Shown: piece by piece, positions 1-8,553 of the stretch
How the letters are laid out: each line of letters starts with the position of its first letter
Numbering within the stretch: position 1 is the stretch's first letter
Assembly: GCA_021604825.1 (NCBI GenBank)
Contig: BQJS01000057.1
Coordinates: 1-23,668, forward strand
Origin: Phycisphaerae bacterium
GTDB taxonomy: Bacteria; Planctomycetota; Phycisphaerae; UBA1845
Direction: 5' to 3'
DNA: 23,668 nucleotides
Position numbers and translations under genes: made by a program
The notes under the pieces: generated by a model
What the model was told of the DNA's origin: nothing
Database searches by the model: none
The model's input: only the letters and a program-made list of their open reading frames with translations

Positions 1-2151
1 TACATCAACACGCACACCTGCTGGCAGAGTGTACCCGCTTCGGCTCAATTGCATCCCGCCGACCCCAACCACATCTTCTATCAGCATTGCAACGCGACCG
101 ATCTGAACGCCCGCGATTGGCTACACTTCATTGCAGAAGGAAACCCGGTGCGTTTCAGCGAAAATGATTACGTTTGGTTTGCGCCCGGGGTACCCGACGC
201 CCAGGCGTACACCCGACAGCAAATCGAGTATGTGGCTGCGAATTATGACGTTGATGGCATTCACTACGATCGCATTCGGACGCCATGGTCCAATGAGCCT
301 TCGTACGATCCCATCAGTCTCGTCCGATTCAACAATCCGCAAAGCAATCCCGACGGTCTCGGGTTCACCGCATGGACAGCCGACCAAATCACCCGACAAG
401 TGCGCGATATGTACGCGGCGATTATGTCGCAAAACCCTGACATCAAAGTCAGCGCCGCGGTGTTCTCCAATCCCAACACAGCCCCAACCGCCCAGCATCA
501 AGCCGCCTCCGAATGGATGCAAACCGGCGGACTCGATATCAACGTCCCGCTCATGTACTTCGCGGGCAATGCCGGTTCGACCTGGGACTCGCGTTTACAA
601 CAATGGCTCGCGGAAAGTGGGGGGCGACATTTGGTGGCTGGGCAGATCACCACCCAAGGCGTCAGTTCATTGTTAAGTCAGATTGCGCTGACCCGCACAC
701 GTGGTGCCGCAGGCAATGCCGTCTTCTCGCTTTCGTCGTTCGACTTCTGGATTGATTACCTTGTCAATGTATACCAAACCGCCGTCGCAGTGCCCGCGAT
801 GCCGTGGAAAGACAACCCGACGACAGCGATCATTTATGGTTATGTAATGGATGCGAATTCAAACGCGGTGGTCGATGCACAGATGGATCGAAGTGGAAGC
901 AGTTACGTCGGTCTTTCGAGCGGTGATGGTTTCTATTCATTCCTGCTCGTACCGCCCGGGTCATACACACTTACTGCTAGTCATCCGGCATACGGAATGG
1001 TTTCCGAATTTGGCGTGACTGTTGCTGCCGGTGATGTGTTGCGCCAGGATTTAGCGCTCGGTTTGTCGGTCGCTCCGATCATCGCGAACGTTTCACCTGA
1101 CCCCGCGCCTGCGACGGTTGGCGACGCCTATGTTGAGCAGTTGGTTTTGACACAGGGCGTCGCAGATAACTGGATACCGATCGATTTGCCACCCGGTGCC
1201 AATTTGTCATTGGGCGGTTTGGTCACTTGGACGCCTTCGCCATCTGATGCCGGATCAAGTTTTAACTTCACGGTCAGAGCGACCAATTCATCAGGAAGCG
1301 ACGACGAAAGTTGGCAAGTCGATGTCGCGGGCGCAGTGCAGTGCGATCCGGTTCTGATTTCAGACTTTGAAGGATACGCAAACGGCACAGAGGTGATGTT
1401 CAACGACCCTCGATTCAGTGGTTCCACGTTAAACCACATGCAGTTGTCCCCGAACGTTTCGGAGGTGACCGATGCCGTTCCCGGGTTCAGCGGAAGTGCC
1501 AGCCACGTTGCAGAGTGGGAGTGGCTCGACGCGTCGCCAGAGCGGTGGACGCGCTTGACGACGTTTAACGTCGACAATGTTCGCAACCCAACGATCGCGC
1601 TGGATCGACCCATTCGCATTCGTTTGCGCGTCGATAGTGGTCGGTTTCGGCTGGCGCTCGGCGTGCGCGAAACGGCGTCCGGGGCACCGTTGGGCGAGGA
1701 TGGTGGCACCGGAGGAACGATTGAGTGGATCGGTGCGGATTCAGTCATCGGCGAATCGCCACAGGGCGTCCTCGTTGAGCCAATGCCCGGCGTGTGGCAG
1801 ACGTTTATATTCGACCCATTAACCGATCCCATCAATCCGCTCAATGGCGACGGCATACTCTCCACACCCAACATGCGAGGAACCTTGGAGCACCTTGCGT
1901 TTACCGCGTTCGATACGGCTGGTCCCTTCACCGTGTATGTCGATGATGTCGAGCAAATCTGCGACTTGCCTCCATACGGCGACTTTGACGGAGACGGTGA
2001 TGTGACGCTCGCAGATTACGCAACGTTTGCCGGTTGCATGCAAGGGCCCGGCGTGACCGTGGTCGGAGACTGCCTTGAAGCGGACGCCGATGCAGACAAC
2101 GACGTCGATCTTTATGAGGCAAGCGAAATGATCGAGCTCTTGGGCACGTAG
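1..2151 (+). CDS. Secreted GHL10-type (DUF187) glycoside hydrolase-like protein, 5' truncated
   Basis: The reading frame is open from base 1, so the gene starts upstream of the window; a TTG at 49 is not a credible start. Visible part is 716 residues. Residues 1-260 resemble the C-terminal half of the GHL10 (DUF187, PF02638) TIM barrel: a W/NPG-type stretch, then YDVDGIHYDRIR at 82-93, matching the family YDVDGIHxDxxR signature with acidic residues D85 and D90, and later a VPLMYF strand. Then follow a carboxypeptidase-regulatory-like beta sandwich (about 274-357), a putative Ig domain of He_PIG type (358-443), a jelly-roll-like region with an FEGY start (about 450-655), and a dockerin-like module (659-716) with DFDGDGDVTLADY and DADADNDVDLYE loops around CMQGPG. 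GHL10 enzymes are thought to act on polysaccharides; the substrate cannot be read here. Signal peptide and first part of the barrel lie outside the window. Confidence 0.8.
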   Translation, partial: YINTHTCWQSVPASAQLHPADPNHIFYQHCNATDLNARDWLHFIAEGNPVRFSENDYVWFAPGVPDAQAYTRQQIEYVAANYDVDGIHYDRIRTPWSNEPSYDPISLVRFNNPQSNPDGLGFTAWTADQITRQVRDMYAAIMSQNPDIKVSAAVFSNPNTAPTAQHQAASEWMQTGGLDINVPLMYFAGNAGSTWDSRLQQWLAESGGRHLVAGQITTQGVSSLLSQIALTRTRGAAGNAVFSLSSFDFWIDYLVNVYQTAVAVPAMPWKDNPTTAIIYGYVMDANSNAVVDAQMDRSGSSYVGLSSGDGFYSFLLVPPGSYTLTASHPAYGMVSEFGVTVAAGDVLRQDLALGLSVAPIIANVSPDPAPATVGDAYVEQLVLTQGVADNWIPIDLPPGANLSLGGLVTWTPSPSDAGSSFNFTVRATNSSGSDDESWQVDVAGAVQCDPVLISDFEGYANGTEVMFNDPRFSGSTLNHMQLSPNVSEVTDAVPGFSGSASHVAEWEWLDASPERWTRLTTFNVDNVRNPTIALDRPIRIRLRVDSGRFRLALGVRETASGAPLGEDGGTGGTIEWIGADSVIGESPQGVLVEPMPGVWQTFIFDPLTDPINPLNGDGILSTPNMRGTLEHLAFTAFDTAGPFTVYVDDVEQICDLPPYGDFDGDGDVTLADYATFAGCMQGPGVTVVGDCLEADADADNDVDLYEASEMIELLGT
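1975..2148 (+). other. C-terminal dockerin-like double EF-hand module of the GHL10 protein
   Basis: Two DxDxDG-like loops (DFDGDGDVTLAD and DADADNDVDLYE) flank the sequence CMQGPG, with a second Cys before loop 2. The same architecture ends three other exported proteins in this window. Calcium binding is expected from the loop residues; a cohesin partner is not seen here. Confidence 0.65.
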
Positions 2152-2481
2152 CTCTGTGTTAAGTGTCACGCGGATGGATTTGTGTCGATACTGCCAAGCA
2201 CCGCGAGATACGCCGCGTTGCGCGACAACCCAATTCACTTTGGCGCTTTCGAGCCCAATCGCCGTGGTTACGTTGGTGTGCCGAATACCTCACGGCATCA
2301 CCTGAAATTATGACCCGGGTGATTGCCTGTGGGTTCAGCTTGGTTCCGATAGGTTCGGTCTTGACGACAACGCGAATGAAGATTGAACTGTCTTGACAAG
2401 CCCAAGCGGCTTCGGTTGCCCAAATTTCATGGAACTCGCGCCTTCAAGCTGTTATATTGCGCAAGGTCTTGGGCAAATCTA
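2152..2481 (+). other. Intergenic region, 330 bases
   Basis: No convincing gene. The short open frames here (for example from 2163) lack ribosome binding sites and have no recognisable content. A possible promoter for the next gene lies at 2430-2458. No strong terminator hairpin was found after the GHL10 stop codon. Confidence 0.5.
2430..2458 (+). promoter_or_regulatory. Possible sigma70-type promoter of the LAS-peptidase lipoprotein gene
   Basis: TGGAAC at 2430-2435 and TATATT at 2453-2458 are separated by 17 bases. The -10 matches the consensus at 5 of 6 positions, the -35 only at 3 of 6. It would place transcription start near 2465, about 17 bases before the ATG at 2482, which supports that start over the TTG at 2383. 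Confidence 0.3.
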
Positions 2482-5466
2482 ATGAACAAGCGCAATGTAA
2501 TCAATCTTGTGGGAGTGACGATCATATGGGCTGCGTGCGGCTGTACGGTCAACCCCTCCGACACGGGCGGCCGGGAAAATCCTGTTGGTGATTCGAGCGA
2601 CGACCGCGTGTCCGCGGCTGCGGAGGCAGCTTGCATTCCGGCCTGTACGCTTTTTCCCGAGGACGTATCCGAACTCTATTCCCATACGCAAGACGATCTG
2701 GTTCGCGGCTTGTCTCTGAGCGCGTCGATTGATGGTCTGGTGTCCATGGTTGAGTCGCGTCCCATAGACATGGGCGGAGGCAGTGAGCGCGCACAAGCGT
2801 GTCTCGCCTGTTTCGAAACTGTCGGCGGCGAAGTGTACGCGATGGGCGAACCGACATCGGGAACGCCATCGCCAACTCCAACACCATCGCCTACACCAAC
2901 TCCGTCGCCTGACCCGTCTCCAATGCCGACTCCGTCACCACTACCCGGTAACAGCGCTCCAGTGTTGTCGATGCCCGTGGACGAATTCGTTACGCCCTCA
3001 ACCTGGGTGTCATTGGCCGCGTCGGCATCGGATGACGACGATGACATGTTGTCTTATACATGGCAGCAGGAGTCTGGTCCCCTGGTTAATCTGGGCGAAG
3101 TGTCCGATCCGTTGGTGCAGTTTATCGCGCCGGAGGATACAGGAATGGAGCAGAGCATTGAGCTTGCGCTGACGGTGTCCGATGGTCAAGAGTCCGTGAC
3201 TGATACGGTGAAGATCACAATCACTCCGGCTGCCGTGTCACCATTTAGTGCTGAAGACGGACATAGTTCATCGCTGGCGATCCAATCGAGTTCGTTGATT
3301 CACGTGAACACGCTGCCCCGATTATTCTCGGAGTTTGTCATCGACTTGGCCGCCTCAGATGGTGCGAACCTTGCTCCCGAAGAGTCGCCATTGTTCATTT
3401 TCGTGAATAGCCTTGGTGGTGCAGATGCAGATGTCACCGACATGTTCACCTACGATGCAGGGGAGCGGCAGCTAAAACTGGATACAAATCGTGTGGACGA
3501 TTTTCGCGCCGAGTTGGACGACGATCTGATTGATCTGCTGATCACCAGTTACGACAACCAGGGGCGCGGAGTCGGGCTGGCAGTTAGTTTTTATTACGGG
3601 TCCAATGTCATTGAAGGTCACGTGGTCGATCAAGCCGGAGTTCCGCAGGTCAACCTGGCGGGCGCGACGCTGACAGCGTTTAGTTTCTCTGCGGGTGCCA
3701 ACCGGACAACTGTGATTGGCGATGACGGTAGCTACCAGTTTGGTGATTTGCCGACGGACGTATACGAGATCGCACTGCTGACCGGCGACGGTATATATGG
3801 TAGTGACGTCGTGCCAATCCTTTCCGGGGGTACGACCGTCACCGCCGACCTTGCGGTGGAATCAGCAATTGGTGACATTACAAATCCGAAAGTGGTCAAT
3901 GTCGGGAACCGATTCGCCGCTGCCAAACGGTATGAGGACAACGGTTCGCATCACCAACGCGCTCCGTTTCCTGAACCGCGTCAGGCTTTTTCTGCGCTTC
4001 GTGGCGATCCGTCGCACCGCCTGTTCCCGACAGCCGCGCCTTCTGCGAAGATTGGAACTTCCGTTTCTGCGTCATCGGCTGCCGAGAACACGAGGATCGA
4101 AGAGGCGGCGACCGCGGAGATTCCTCAGGGACAAAAGACGGTGACCCTGCGTTACAGGGTAGCGTCAGCCGAGTATCCGACGTACACCGGACAGGATGAC
4201 AATAAGTACGACGACAAGTTCGGTTACCACTTCACGGTCGCGAGCGAGGGCACGATCATCGACCAATGGCGTGGCAACGGAAGCGTCAACAATTTGCACG
4301 CGGCGCTGGCTCCAAACGGGATGACCGATTGGCAGAGCAAGAGCCTCAACGTCGAAAGCTACACCAAGGACCATGCGATCTCCGTGACCATGCGCGCTTG
4401 GGCGATCAACGTCGGCGATAGCGCTTTTGCGACCACCGTTACGTTAGAAGTCGACGCGCCAGCCTTGGTGATCACGCAGTTCCGTCACGTGGCTGGACTC
4501 AAACAAGGCCGACGACCAGGCAAGACCTATATCGGGATTCCGCGAACGAAGGCGTCATTCACGCCATGGGCGCCGCTTATCGAATACCGACCAAGGAATG
4601 CTGAGATTATCTCGGCCAAGCTGAACTTAAAGCACGGTGGGGACACCATCGTCATCGAAGATTTTGAAGACTTTCCGCTCAATGCCATCGCGGATAATGG
4701 AAAGCTGCCAGTCATCTTACAAGTCAGCGAGGGCGTGGGCATTTCTCGGTCGCCGGTGGACAAGGTCTCGCTGTCATTGGTGATCAAAGCCAAGGTCAAC
4801 GGTAAAGAAGAGATGTCGGCAGAGACGTTAATGCAGACCGCAACCGGGACAGAACTGGTTCCGCTTTACGATGCAGGTGAAGACATCGGCGCGGCGCGGC
4901 GTTATTCCGGTCGCGATGCCGAACTCGGTGGCGACGCATGGTCGCGGAAGCGTCTGCGCGATTGGCTTGGGGCCAACACCGATATCATCTTAAACGACTG
5001 TTCCCTCGAGCACGGCGGCCCATGGCCTGTGCGAGCGAACGGAAAACGGGATCACAGCAGCCACCAGGATGGTGTTGATGTCGACGTACGTTACTTTGGC
5101 GGCGACGCTGCTTTGGACAGCAACGCCAGCGGCGCGCGCAAGCAACTGACTGCCGCTGCTCGTGCAGAGTTCGGCAATCCGCCGACCGCAGGCTCCAAAC
5201 AACACGAGCTTGCCGAATGGATCAAGAAGAACCGCGCGCGCATGGATCAAATCGCCGCAGAGACCAATGTACGACTTCTATACACAGAATCAAAAGCGTG
5301 GAGTTGGAAACCTCTCGTCGATGGGCAATACGAAGATGGGATGGCTCTGCTGACCTTGGACGACGGTGGGGATCCCGTGCCGCTTGGTAAATGGGTGGGG
5401 AAATCCTCCAAAGTGAAACCCTGGGCGGAGCATGACAACCACGTGCACATCAACTTTAGAAACTAG
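2482..5466 (+). CDS. Lipoprotein-like modular protein with C-terminal LAS-type zinc peptidase signature
   Basis: From ATG 2482 the product is 994 residues. An in-frame TTG at 2383 would add 33 residues without an export signal; from the ATG there is a short basic start, a hydrophobic core and a possible lipobox ending at Cys21 (AACGC), so I prefer the ATG although no clear Shine-Dalgarno is visible. Residues 124-157 are a Pro/Thr/Ser linker; 158-248 a PKD/REJ-like domain; about 375-460 a carboxypeptidase-regulatory-like domain. Near the C terminus HSSHQDGVDVDVR (H861, D866, D868) and EHDNHVHINF (H984, H987, H989) match the zinc-site pattern of LAS metallopeptidases, closest to MepA (M74) and M15 enzymes, which cut peptidoglycan peptide cross-links. 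The middle (460-800) is unrecognised. It stands alone and converges on the M14 gene downstream. The zinc motif is strong; the murein substrate is inferred. Confidence 0.8.
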   Translation: MNKRNVINLVGVTIIWAACGCTVNPSDTGGRENPVGDSSDDRVSAAAEAACIPACTLFPEDVSELYSHTQDDLVRGLSLSASIDGLVSMVESRPIDMGGGSERAQACLACFETVGGEVYAMGEPTSGTPSPTPTPSPTPTPSPDPSPMPTPSPLPGNSAPVLSMPVDEFVTPSTWVSLAASASDDDDDMLSYTWQQESGPLVNLGEVSDPLVQFIAPEDTGMEQSIELALTVSDGQESVTDTVKITITPAAVSPFSAEDGHSSSLAIQSSSLIHVNTLPRLFSEFVIDLAASDGANLAPEESPLFIFVNSLGGADADVTDMFTYDAGERQLKLDTNRVDDFRAELDDDLIDLLITSYDNQGRGVGLAVSFYYGSNVIEGHVVDQAGVPQVNLAGATLTAFSFSAGANRTTVIGDDGSYQFGDLPTDVYEIALLTGDGIYGSDVVPILSGGTTVTADLAVESAIGDITNPKVVNVGNRFAAAKRYEDNGSHHQRAPFPEPRQAFSALRGDPSHRLFPTAAPSAKIGTSVSASSAAENTRIEEAATAEIPQGQKTVTLRYRVASAEYPTYTGQDDNKYDDKFGYHFTVASEGTIIDQWRGNGSVNNLHAALAPNGMTDWQSKSLNVESYTKDHAISVTMRAWAINVGDSAFATTVTLEVDAPALVITQFRHVAGLKQGRRPGKTYIGIPRTKASFTPWAPLIEYRPRNAEIISAKLNLKHGGDTIVIEDFEDFPLNAIADNGKLPVILQVSEGVGISRSPVDKVSLSLVIKAKVNGKEEMSAETLMQTATGTELVPLYDAGEDIGAARRYSGRDAELGGDAWSRKRLRDWLGANTDIILNDCSLEHGGPWPVRANGKRDHSSHQDGVDVDVRYFGGDAALDSNASGARKQLTAAARAEFGNPPTAGSKQHELAEWIKKNRARMDQIAAETNVRLLYTESKAWSWKPLVDGQYEDGMALLTLDDGGDPVPLGKWVGKSSKVKPWAEHDNHVHINFRN
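2851..2952 (+). repeat. Pro/Thr/Ser linker-coding repeat
   Basis: Degenerate tandem 6-base units coding for PT and PS dipeptides (residues 124-157 of the lipoprotein). Such linkers separate an anchored N terminus from extracellular domains and may carry O-glycans. Repeats of this type are prone to length change. Confidence 0.75.
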
Positions 5467-5691
5467 ATCAGATTCTGGTCGTACGTTCCCTTGGCTTGAA
5501 GACCATCACACGCCATGCCGACAACGAGCTTGATCCTTTTGCATTCCGGTGTCCGCTGGAATCCCGCGTTATTCGATCGTGTTCCAATACGAAAGACGTA
5601 AGGGCGTTTAAGCCGGGGCTGCTCTCTCAGTACGCACGAGGGAGGGGCTGTCCCGGGCAGTTGCAGTCCTTCAGATTGGAGACTGCATACC
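5467..5691. other. Convergent intergenic spacer
   Basis: 225 bases between two gene ends pointing at each other. Apart from the inverted repeat at 5662-5687 nothing recognisable is seen; open frames here are spurious. Confidence 0.5.
5662..5687 (-). terminator. Candidate hairpin after the M14 carboxypeptidase gene
   Basis: Perfect 7-base inverted repeat TGCAGTC / GACTGCA with a 12-base loop, only four bases beyond the stop codon of the minus-strand M14 gene. No T-tract follows on the minus strand, so it may be a stabilising 3' hairpin rather than a true intrinsic terminator. Confidence 0.3.
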
Positions 5692-7935
5692 CTATGGCTG
5701 GCTCATCGCTTGTTGCATTTGTTGGAGGTCGGCGAGATCGACATCGCCATTCTGCTCGAAGTCGAAGACACCGCACTCTGGCAATAAGCCCCCCGACGGA
5801 CCTTGCATGCATGGAGAAAACGCGGCTTGGTCTTGCAGGTCAATCTGATCATCGCCATTGTGATCGCCGTTAATTCCATTGCATGTCGTTGACACAACCT
5901 GCACATCGTCAATGTTCCATCCGCAGTACGTCCAGCCACCGTCTGATGGTCCGAGGGTCCAACGAATCTGCACCGCTGACTCACCGTCGGCGACGGCGGA
6001 GATGTCGAACATTTGAAGCTGCCATGCCGCATCGACGATGGTCTGCGTGTTGGACCAAACCGTCGTCCAGCTTGAACCATTGTTGCTCACCTGCACCGAC
6101 GCTTCATCGTAGATCGGTTGTTCGACGCCCAACCATCTCCAGAACGAAAGCTGCACGCCGGTTTCGCCGCTGCAATCGATCGTACCGGTCGTGAGCGTCT
6201 CGACGTTCATGTTGTTGGGGTAGCCACCGTTCAGGTTGTAACCGTAGACATTGATGCCCGTGACGCCACCCGTCGGGTCAGGACCGCCGTGATCGCCAGC
6301 TTGGCCCATTGGTGTTCCCCACGCCCAATCGCCCGTACCAACCCAGCCGGGGTCGGAGTCCATGTTCGCTTCGTAGATAAGGTTGGATTGCTGCACCGCC
6401 GCGCTGTAAACCGTCGCGGGTGCGTCGCTGGGTTCGGTCACGATGCCATTGGACGTCGACACCGCAAAATAGAATTCGGGCGTTGACGAGCAATTGGTTG
6501 CCGGGAGTTCTGCGAGAAACTCCGCGCCATCGACCTGTTGCAGAGGCACCGTCTTGAAAGGGCCCGACGCATCATATCGATAGCGTAGTTGTGCCGAAGA
6601 CGGGTTTAACATTTCAACGCCAGACGTGATCGCCAACGAAATGCTTTTTGACTGTCCGGCGGTCATGGCGCTGGGGATTTCTCCGAACAGATTGATTTGA
6701 GTCGCCAATACTTCGTCCGTACCGGTCAGGTGCATGATCGCCGGCAGGATTTCTTCATTGTTGGGAACAATTTGGCTGGCAGGCAGGAGGAAACCATAAA
6801 ATCCTGTATCGCGCAACTCGAAGGAGTATGACAGCACGTTGCGCTCGCCATAGGTCCAATCGACCGATCCGCCACTGGCTGGGTAGATCGCGGTGTAGAT
6901 CGGGCCAATGGTGTAGTTGCGACCATGGACATCGAAAATCGCCTGCTGCATCGCTTGCCCGATTGTGCTGTAACTGGCTTGGTCGGCAGGCAGGTCGCCG
7001 GTGTAGCCCCAAGGCCACAAGATCAATTGCGAATACGCATGGATGTCGAGTTGGGCCCGGACGTTGGGATGGGCGAGAAAGAGATCGCGAAGGGCAGATG
7101 TTTCGGGTTCTGAGAAAGCCGCAGGACCGTGATAATCAGGGTCACTCGTGGTGCTGCTCGCGCCTTCTCCGCCCCAACCCCATCCCCAGTTTCGATTGAT
7201 ATCGACGCCAAAAGTCCCGTTCCCGTTGTTGCGTCGGTTCTTCCGCCACAAACGTTCGGACGATCGCGTGTATTCGTAACCATCTGGATTGCCCACCGGG
7301 ACCAAAAACCATTCAACGTTGTCGACGAGATTGGTCACTTCCGGATCGGTTCCATAATTGCTGAGCAGATGATTGGCGAGATATGGGGTGATGGTGGTGG
7401 TGATCCATTCGCGGGCGTGGACGGTCGTGAAGTAAATGACGGCTGGACTTAAGTCGTTGACGTTGGCACCCGCAATGCGAATGCCGCGAATGGTTCGACC
7501 TTCGAGCGACGTTCCAACATCGAACATCGATGCCCGCGAGGGGTTGGCTGCTACGAGTTGCTCAAGATAAGCGATGATGTCGGCGTAGCTGTGGTAACTG
7601 TCGAAGTCCCCAACGCCTCGGCCGCTCGCCCGTTCTGCATCGACCAAGTCTTGAACATTGTCGATCCATGTGTCAAACCGAATACCGCTACGGTCCAGGG
7701 CAGCTAATTGTGAGGCGTCAACGCAGACGTCTATCACATCACCGAATGGTTGATGGCTCCAAATGTCACCGCCAAGATCGCGAATGAATGAAACATCCAA
7801 TGGGTTGTTGACCTGCACGCGTACAACTTTGTGCCCGTCATAGCGCTTGACCGGATCAGCCGCTTTGGTGGAAAGGGTGGTCAACGATACACACGAAACA
7901 GCCAACCCGACTAGGCACGCTCGAACGGTTTTCAT
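5692..7935 (-). CDS. Secreted M14 zinc carboxypeptidase (carboxypeptidase T/A-like) with dockerin-like tail
   Basis: The ATG at 7935 is preceded by GGAG six bases upstream; the in-frame TTG at 7947 is rejected because it overlaps that site. 747 residues. Signal peptide 1-25 (cleavage near STKA-AD); propeptide-like region about 30-105; M14 catalytic domain about 115-405. Zinc ligands H173 and E176 (HAREW), substrate-binding N247-R248 in DINRNW, third zinc ligand H299 (DIHAYSQ) and catalytic Glu373 (SFELRD) are all present, so it should be active and release C-terminal residues from peptides outside the cytoplasm. The WGWGWGG stretch after NRNW and the GPxAFSEPET segment resemble carboxypeptidase T. 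Residues about 520-685 form a jelly-roll domain like those in other secreted proteases; the last 60 residues are a dockerin-like module with CMQGPSGG. Family call is firm; natural substrate unknown. Confidence 0.92.
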   Translation of the reverse strand: MKTVRACLVGLAVSCVSLTTLSTKAADPVKRYDGHKVVRVQVNNPLDVSFIRDLGGDIWSHQPFGDVIDVCVDASQLAALDRSGIRFDTWIDNVQDLVDAERASGRGVGDFDSYHSYADIIAYLEQLVAANPSRASMFDVGTSLEGRTIRGIRIAGANVNDLSPAVIYFTTVHAREWITTTITPYLANHLLSNYGTDPEVTNLVDNVEWFLVPVGNPDGYEYTRSSERLWRKNRRNNGNGTFGVDINRNWGWGWGGEGASSTTSDPDYHGPAAFSEPETSALRDLFLAHPNVRAQLDIHAYSQLILWPWGYTGDLPADQASYSTIGQAMQQAIFDVHGRNYTIGPIYTAIYPASGGSVDWTYGERNVLSYSFELRDTGFYGFLLPASQIVPNNEEILPAIMHLTGTDEVLATQINLFGEIPSAMTAGQSKSISLAITSGVEMLNPSSAQLRYRYDASGPFKTVPLQQVDGAEFLAELPATNCSSTPEFYFAVSTSNGIVTEPSDAPATVYSAAVQQSNLIYEANMDSDPGWVGTGDWAWGTPMGQAGDHGGPDPTGGVTGINVYGYNLNGGYPNNMNVETLTTGTIDCSGETGVQLSFWRWLGVEQPIYDEASVQVSNNGSSWTTVWSNTQTIVDAAWQLQMFDISAVADGESAVQIRWTLGPSDGGWTYCGWNIDDVQVVSTTCNGINGDHNGDDQIDLQDQAAFSPCMQGPSGGLLPECGVFDFEQNGDVDLADLQQMQQAMSQP
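5695..5886 (-). other. C-terminal dockerin-like module of the M14 carboxypeptidase
   Basis: DHNGDDQIDLQD and DFEQNGDVDLAD loops flank CMQGPSGG, with a second Cys before loop 2 (PECGVFDFE). Same layout as the tails of three other exported proteins here. Confidence 0.65.
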
Positions 7936-8341
7936 GAGGGTCTCCAAGGTATGAGTCCTCTCAGCCTATCGACATCGACAATACGACTCAAGGCAATGTC
8001 GCGTATGGAGTTGCAGTTATATGGTTCGGACACACCACTGAAACATTCTCGTCATTTGGTGTATTGGGGTCCGCCCTGATTGCGCGTGAACCTGACGCTC
8101 GCGAGAAGAGTGACAACAAGTGTCAACTTGACTGGATGGCCCGCCTACACACTGGTGAAGAGACCAAGACTGGCATAGGGTTGGAGTTCAAACGGGCATC
8201 TTGGGACCTCCACTGTTGCTGCCGTAACGTGATATTTGGCAAAGGTTTAGAGTCACGCTTCGGCGATGCGTTCCGGCTCTTCGACTTATCGGTCGTTGAT
8301 TTGCGTGCCGTTATACACGGCTCAATTTTGGCCCTCGCGTT

Positions 8342-8350
8342 TGCTATACT
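8342..8350 (+). promoter_or_regulatory. Possible extended -10 promoter of the FG-GAP gene
   Basis: TGC-TATACT is an extended -10 element (TGn directly before a hexamer matching 5 of 6). No good -35 is present at 17 bases, which extended -10 promoters tolerate. It would give a leader of roughly 195 bases. Confidence 0.35.
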
Positions 8351-8539
8351 GGACCTTTTCGAATCATCAGATCGAATGGCTGGGGCAATCCGGAATCAGG
8401 GCATCCTCTTTGCCTGGATTGAGTTTGGATAAGTTTGAAATCTGACCGGCGATTGCCGGATTCGCTGCGTGGCTCGCGACGCGTGTTGACTGCGCCCAAT
8501 CATAGACGGGTGCTGACACGGTGCCGCGAGTTTGTTTTC

Positions 8540-8546
8540 AAAGGAG
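8540..8546 (+). promoter_or_regulatory. Ribosome binding site fixing the FG-GAP gene start
   Basis: AAAGGAG lies seven bases before ATG 8554. It lies inside the longer frame that begins with GTG 8521, so it argues for the ATG, which is also directly followed by a signal peptide. Confidence 0.75.
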
Positions 8547-8553
8547 AAGTTAC

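Larger units (their letters stand above)
7936..8553. other. Divergent intergenic region, 618 bases
   Basis: Separates the minus-strand M14 gene from the giant FG-GAP gene and should hold both promoters. For the minus strand, TATAAC (8016-8021) has a weak TTTCAG (8038-8043) 16 bases upstream. For the plus strand an extended -10 lies at 8342-8350. An open frame 8064-8432 starts with TTG, has no ribosome site and no recognisable content, and the plus-strand promoter candidate lies inside it, so I do not call it a gene. Confidence 0.5.

Noticed and set aside
1128..1931. 267-codon open frame on the minus strand within the GHL10 gene
   Set aside because: Low-complexity Ser/Pro/Thr content typical of an antisense shadow, no recognisable motif.
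2361..2398. TTGACG (2361) and TTGACA (2393) as -35 boxes
   Set aside because: Neither has a reasonable -10 at 16-18 bases; the TATATT at 2453 fits better with another -35.
2851..2952. Possible CRISPR-like or minisatellite array
   Set aside because: The short units encode an in-frame Pro/Thr/Ser linker, with no spacers of constant length.
8064..8432. 122-codon plus-strand frame in the divergent intergenic region
   Set aside because: TTG start, no Shine-Dalgarno, no known motif, and it overlaps the promoter candidate of the FG-GAP gene. A hydrophobic stretch late in it is not enough support.
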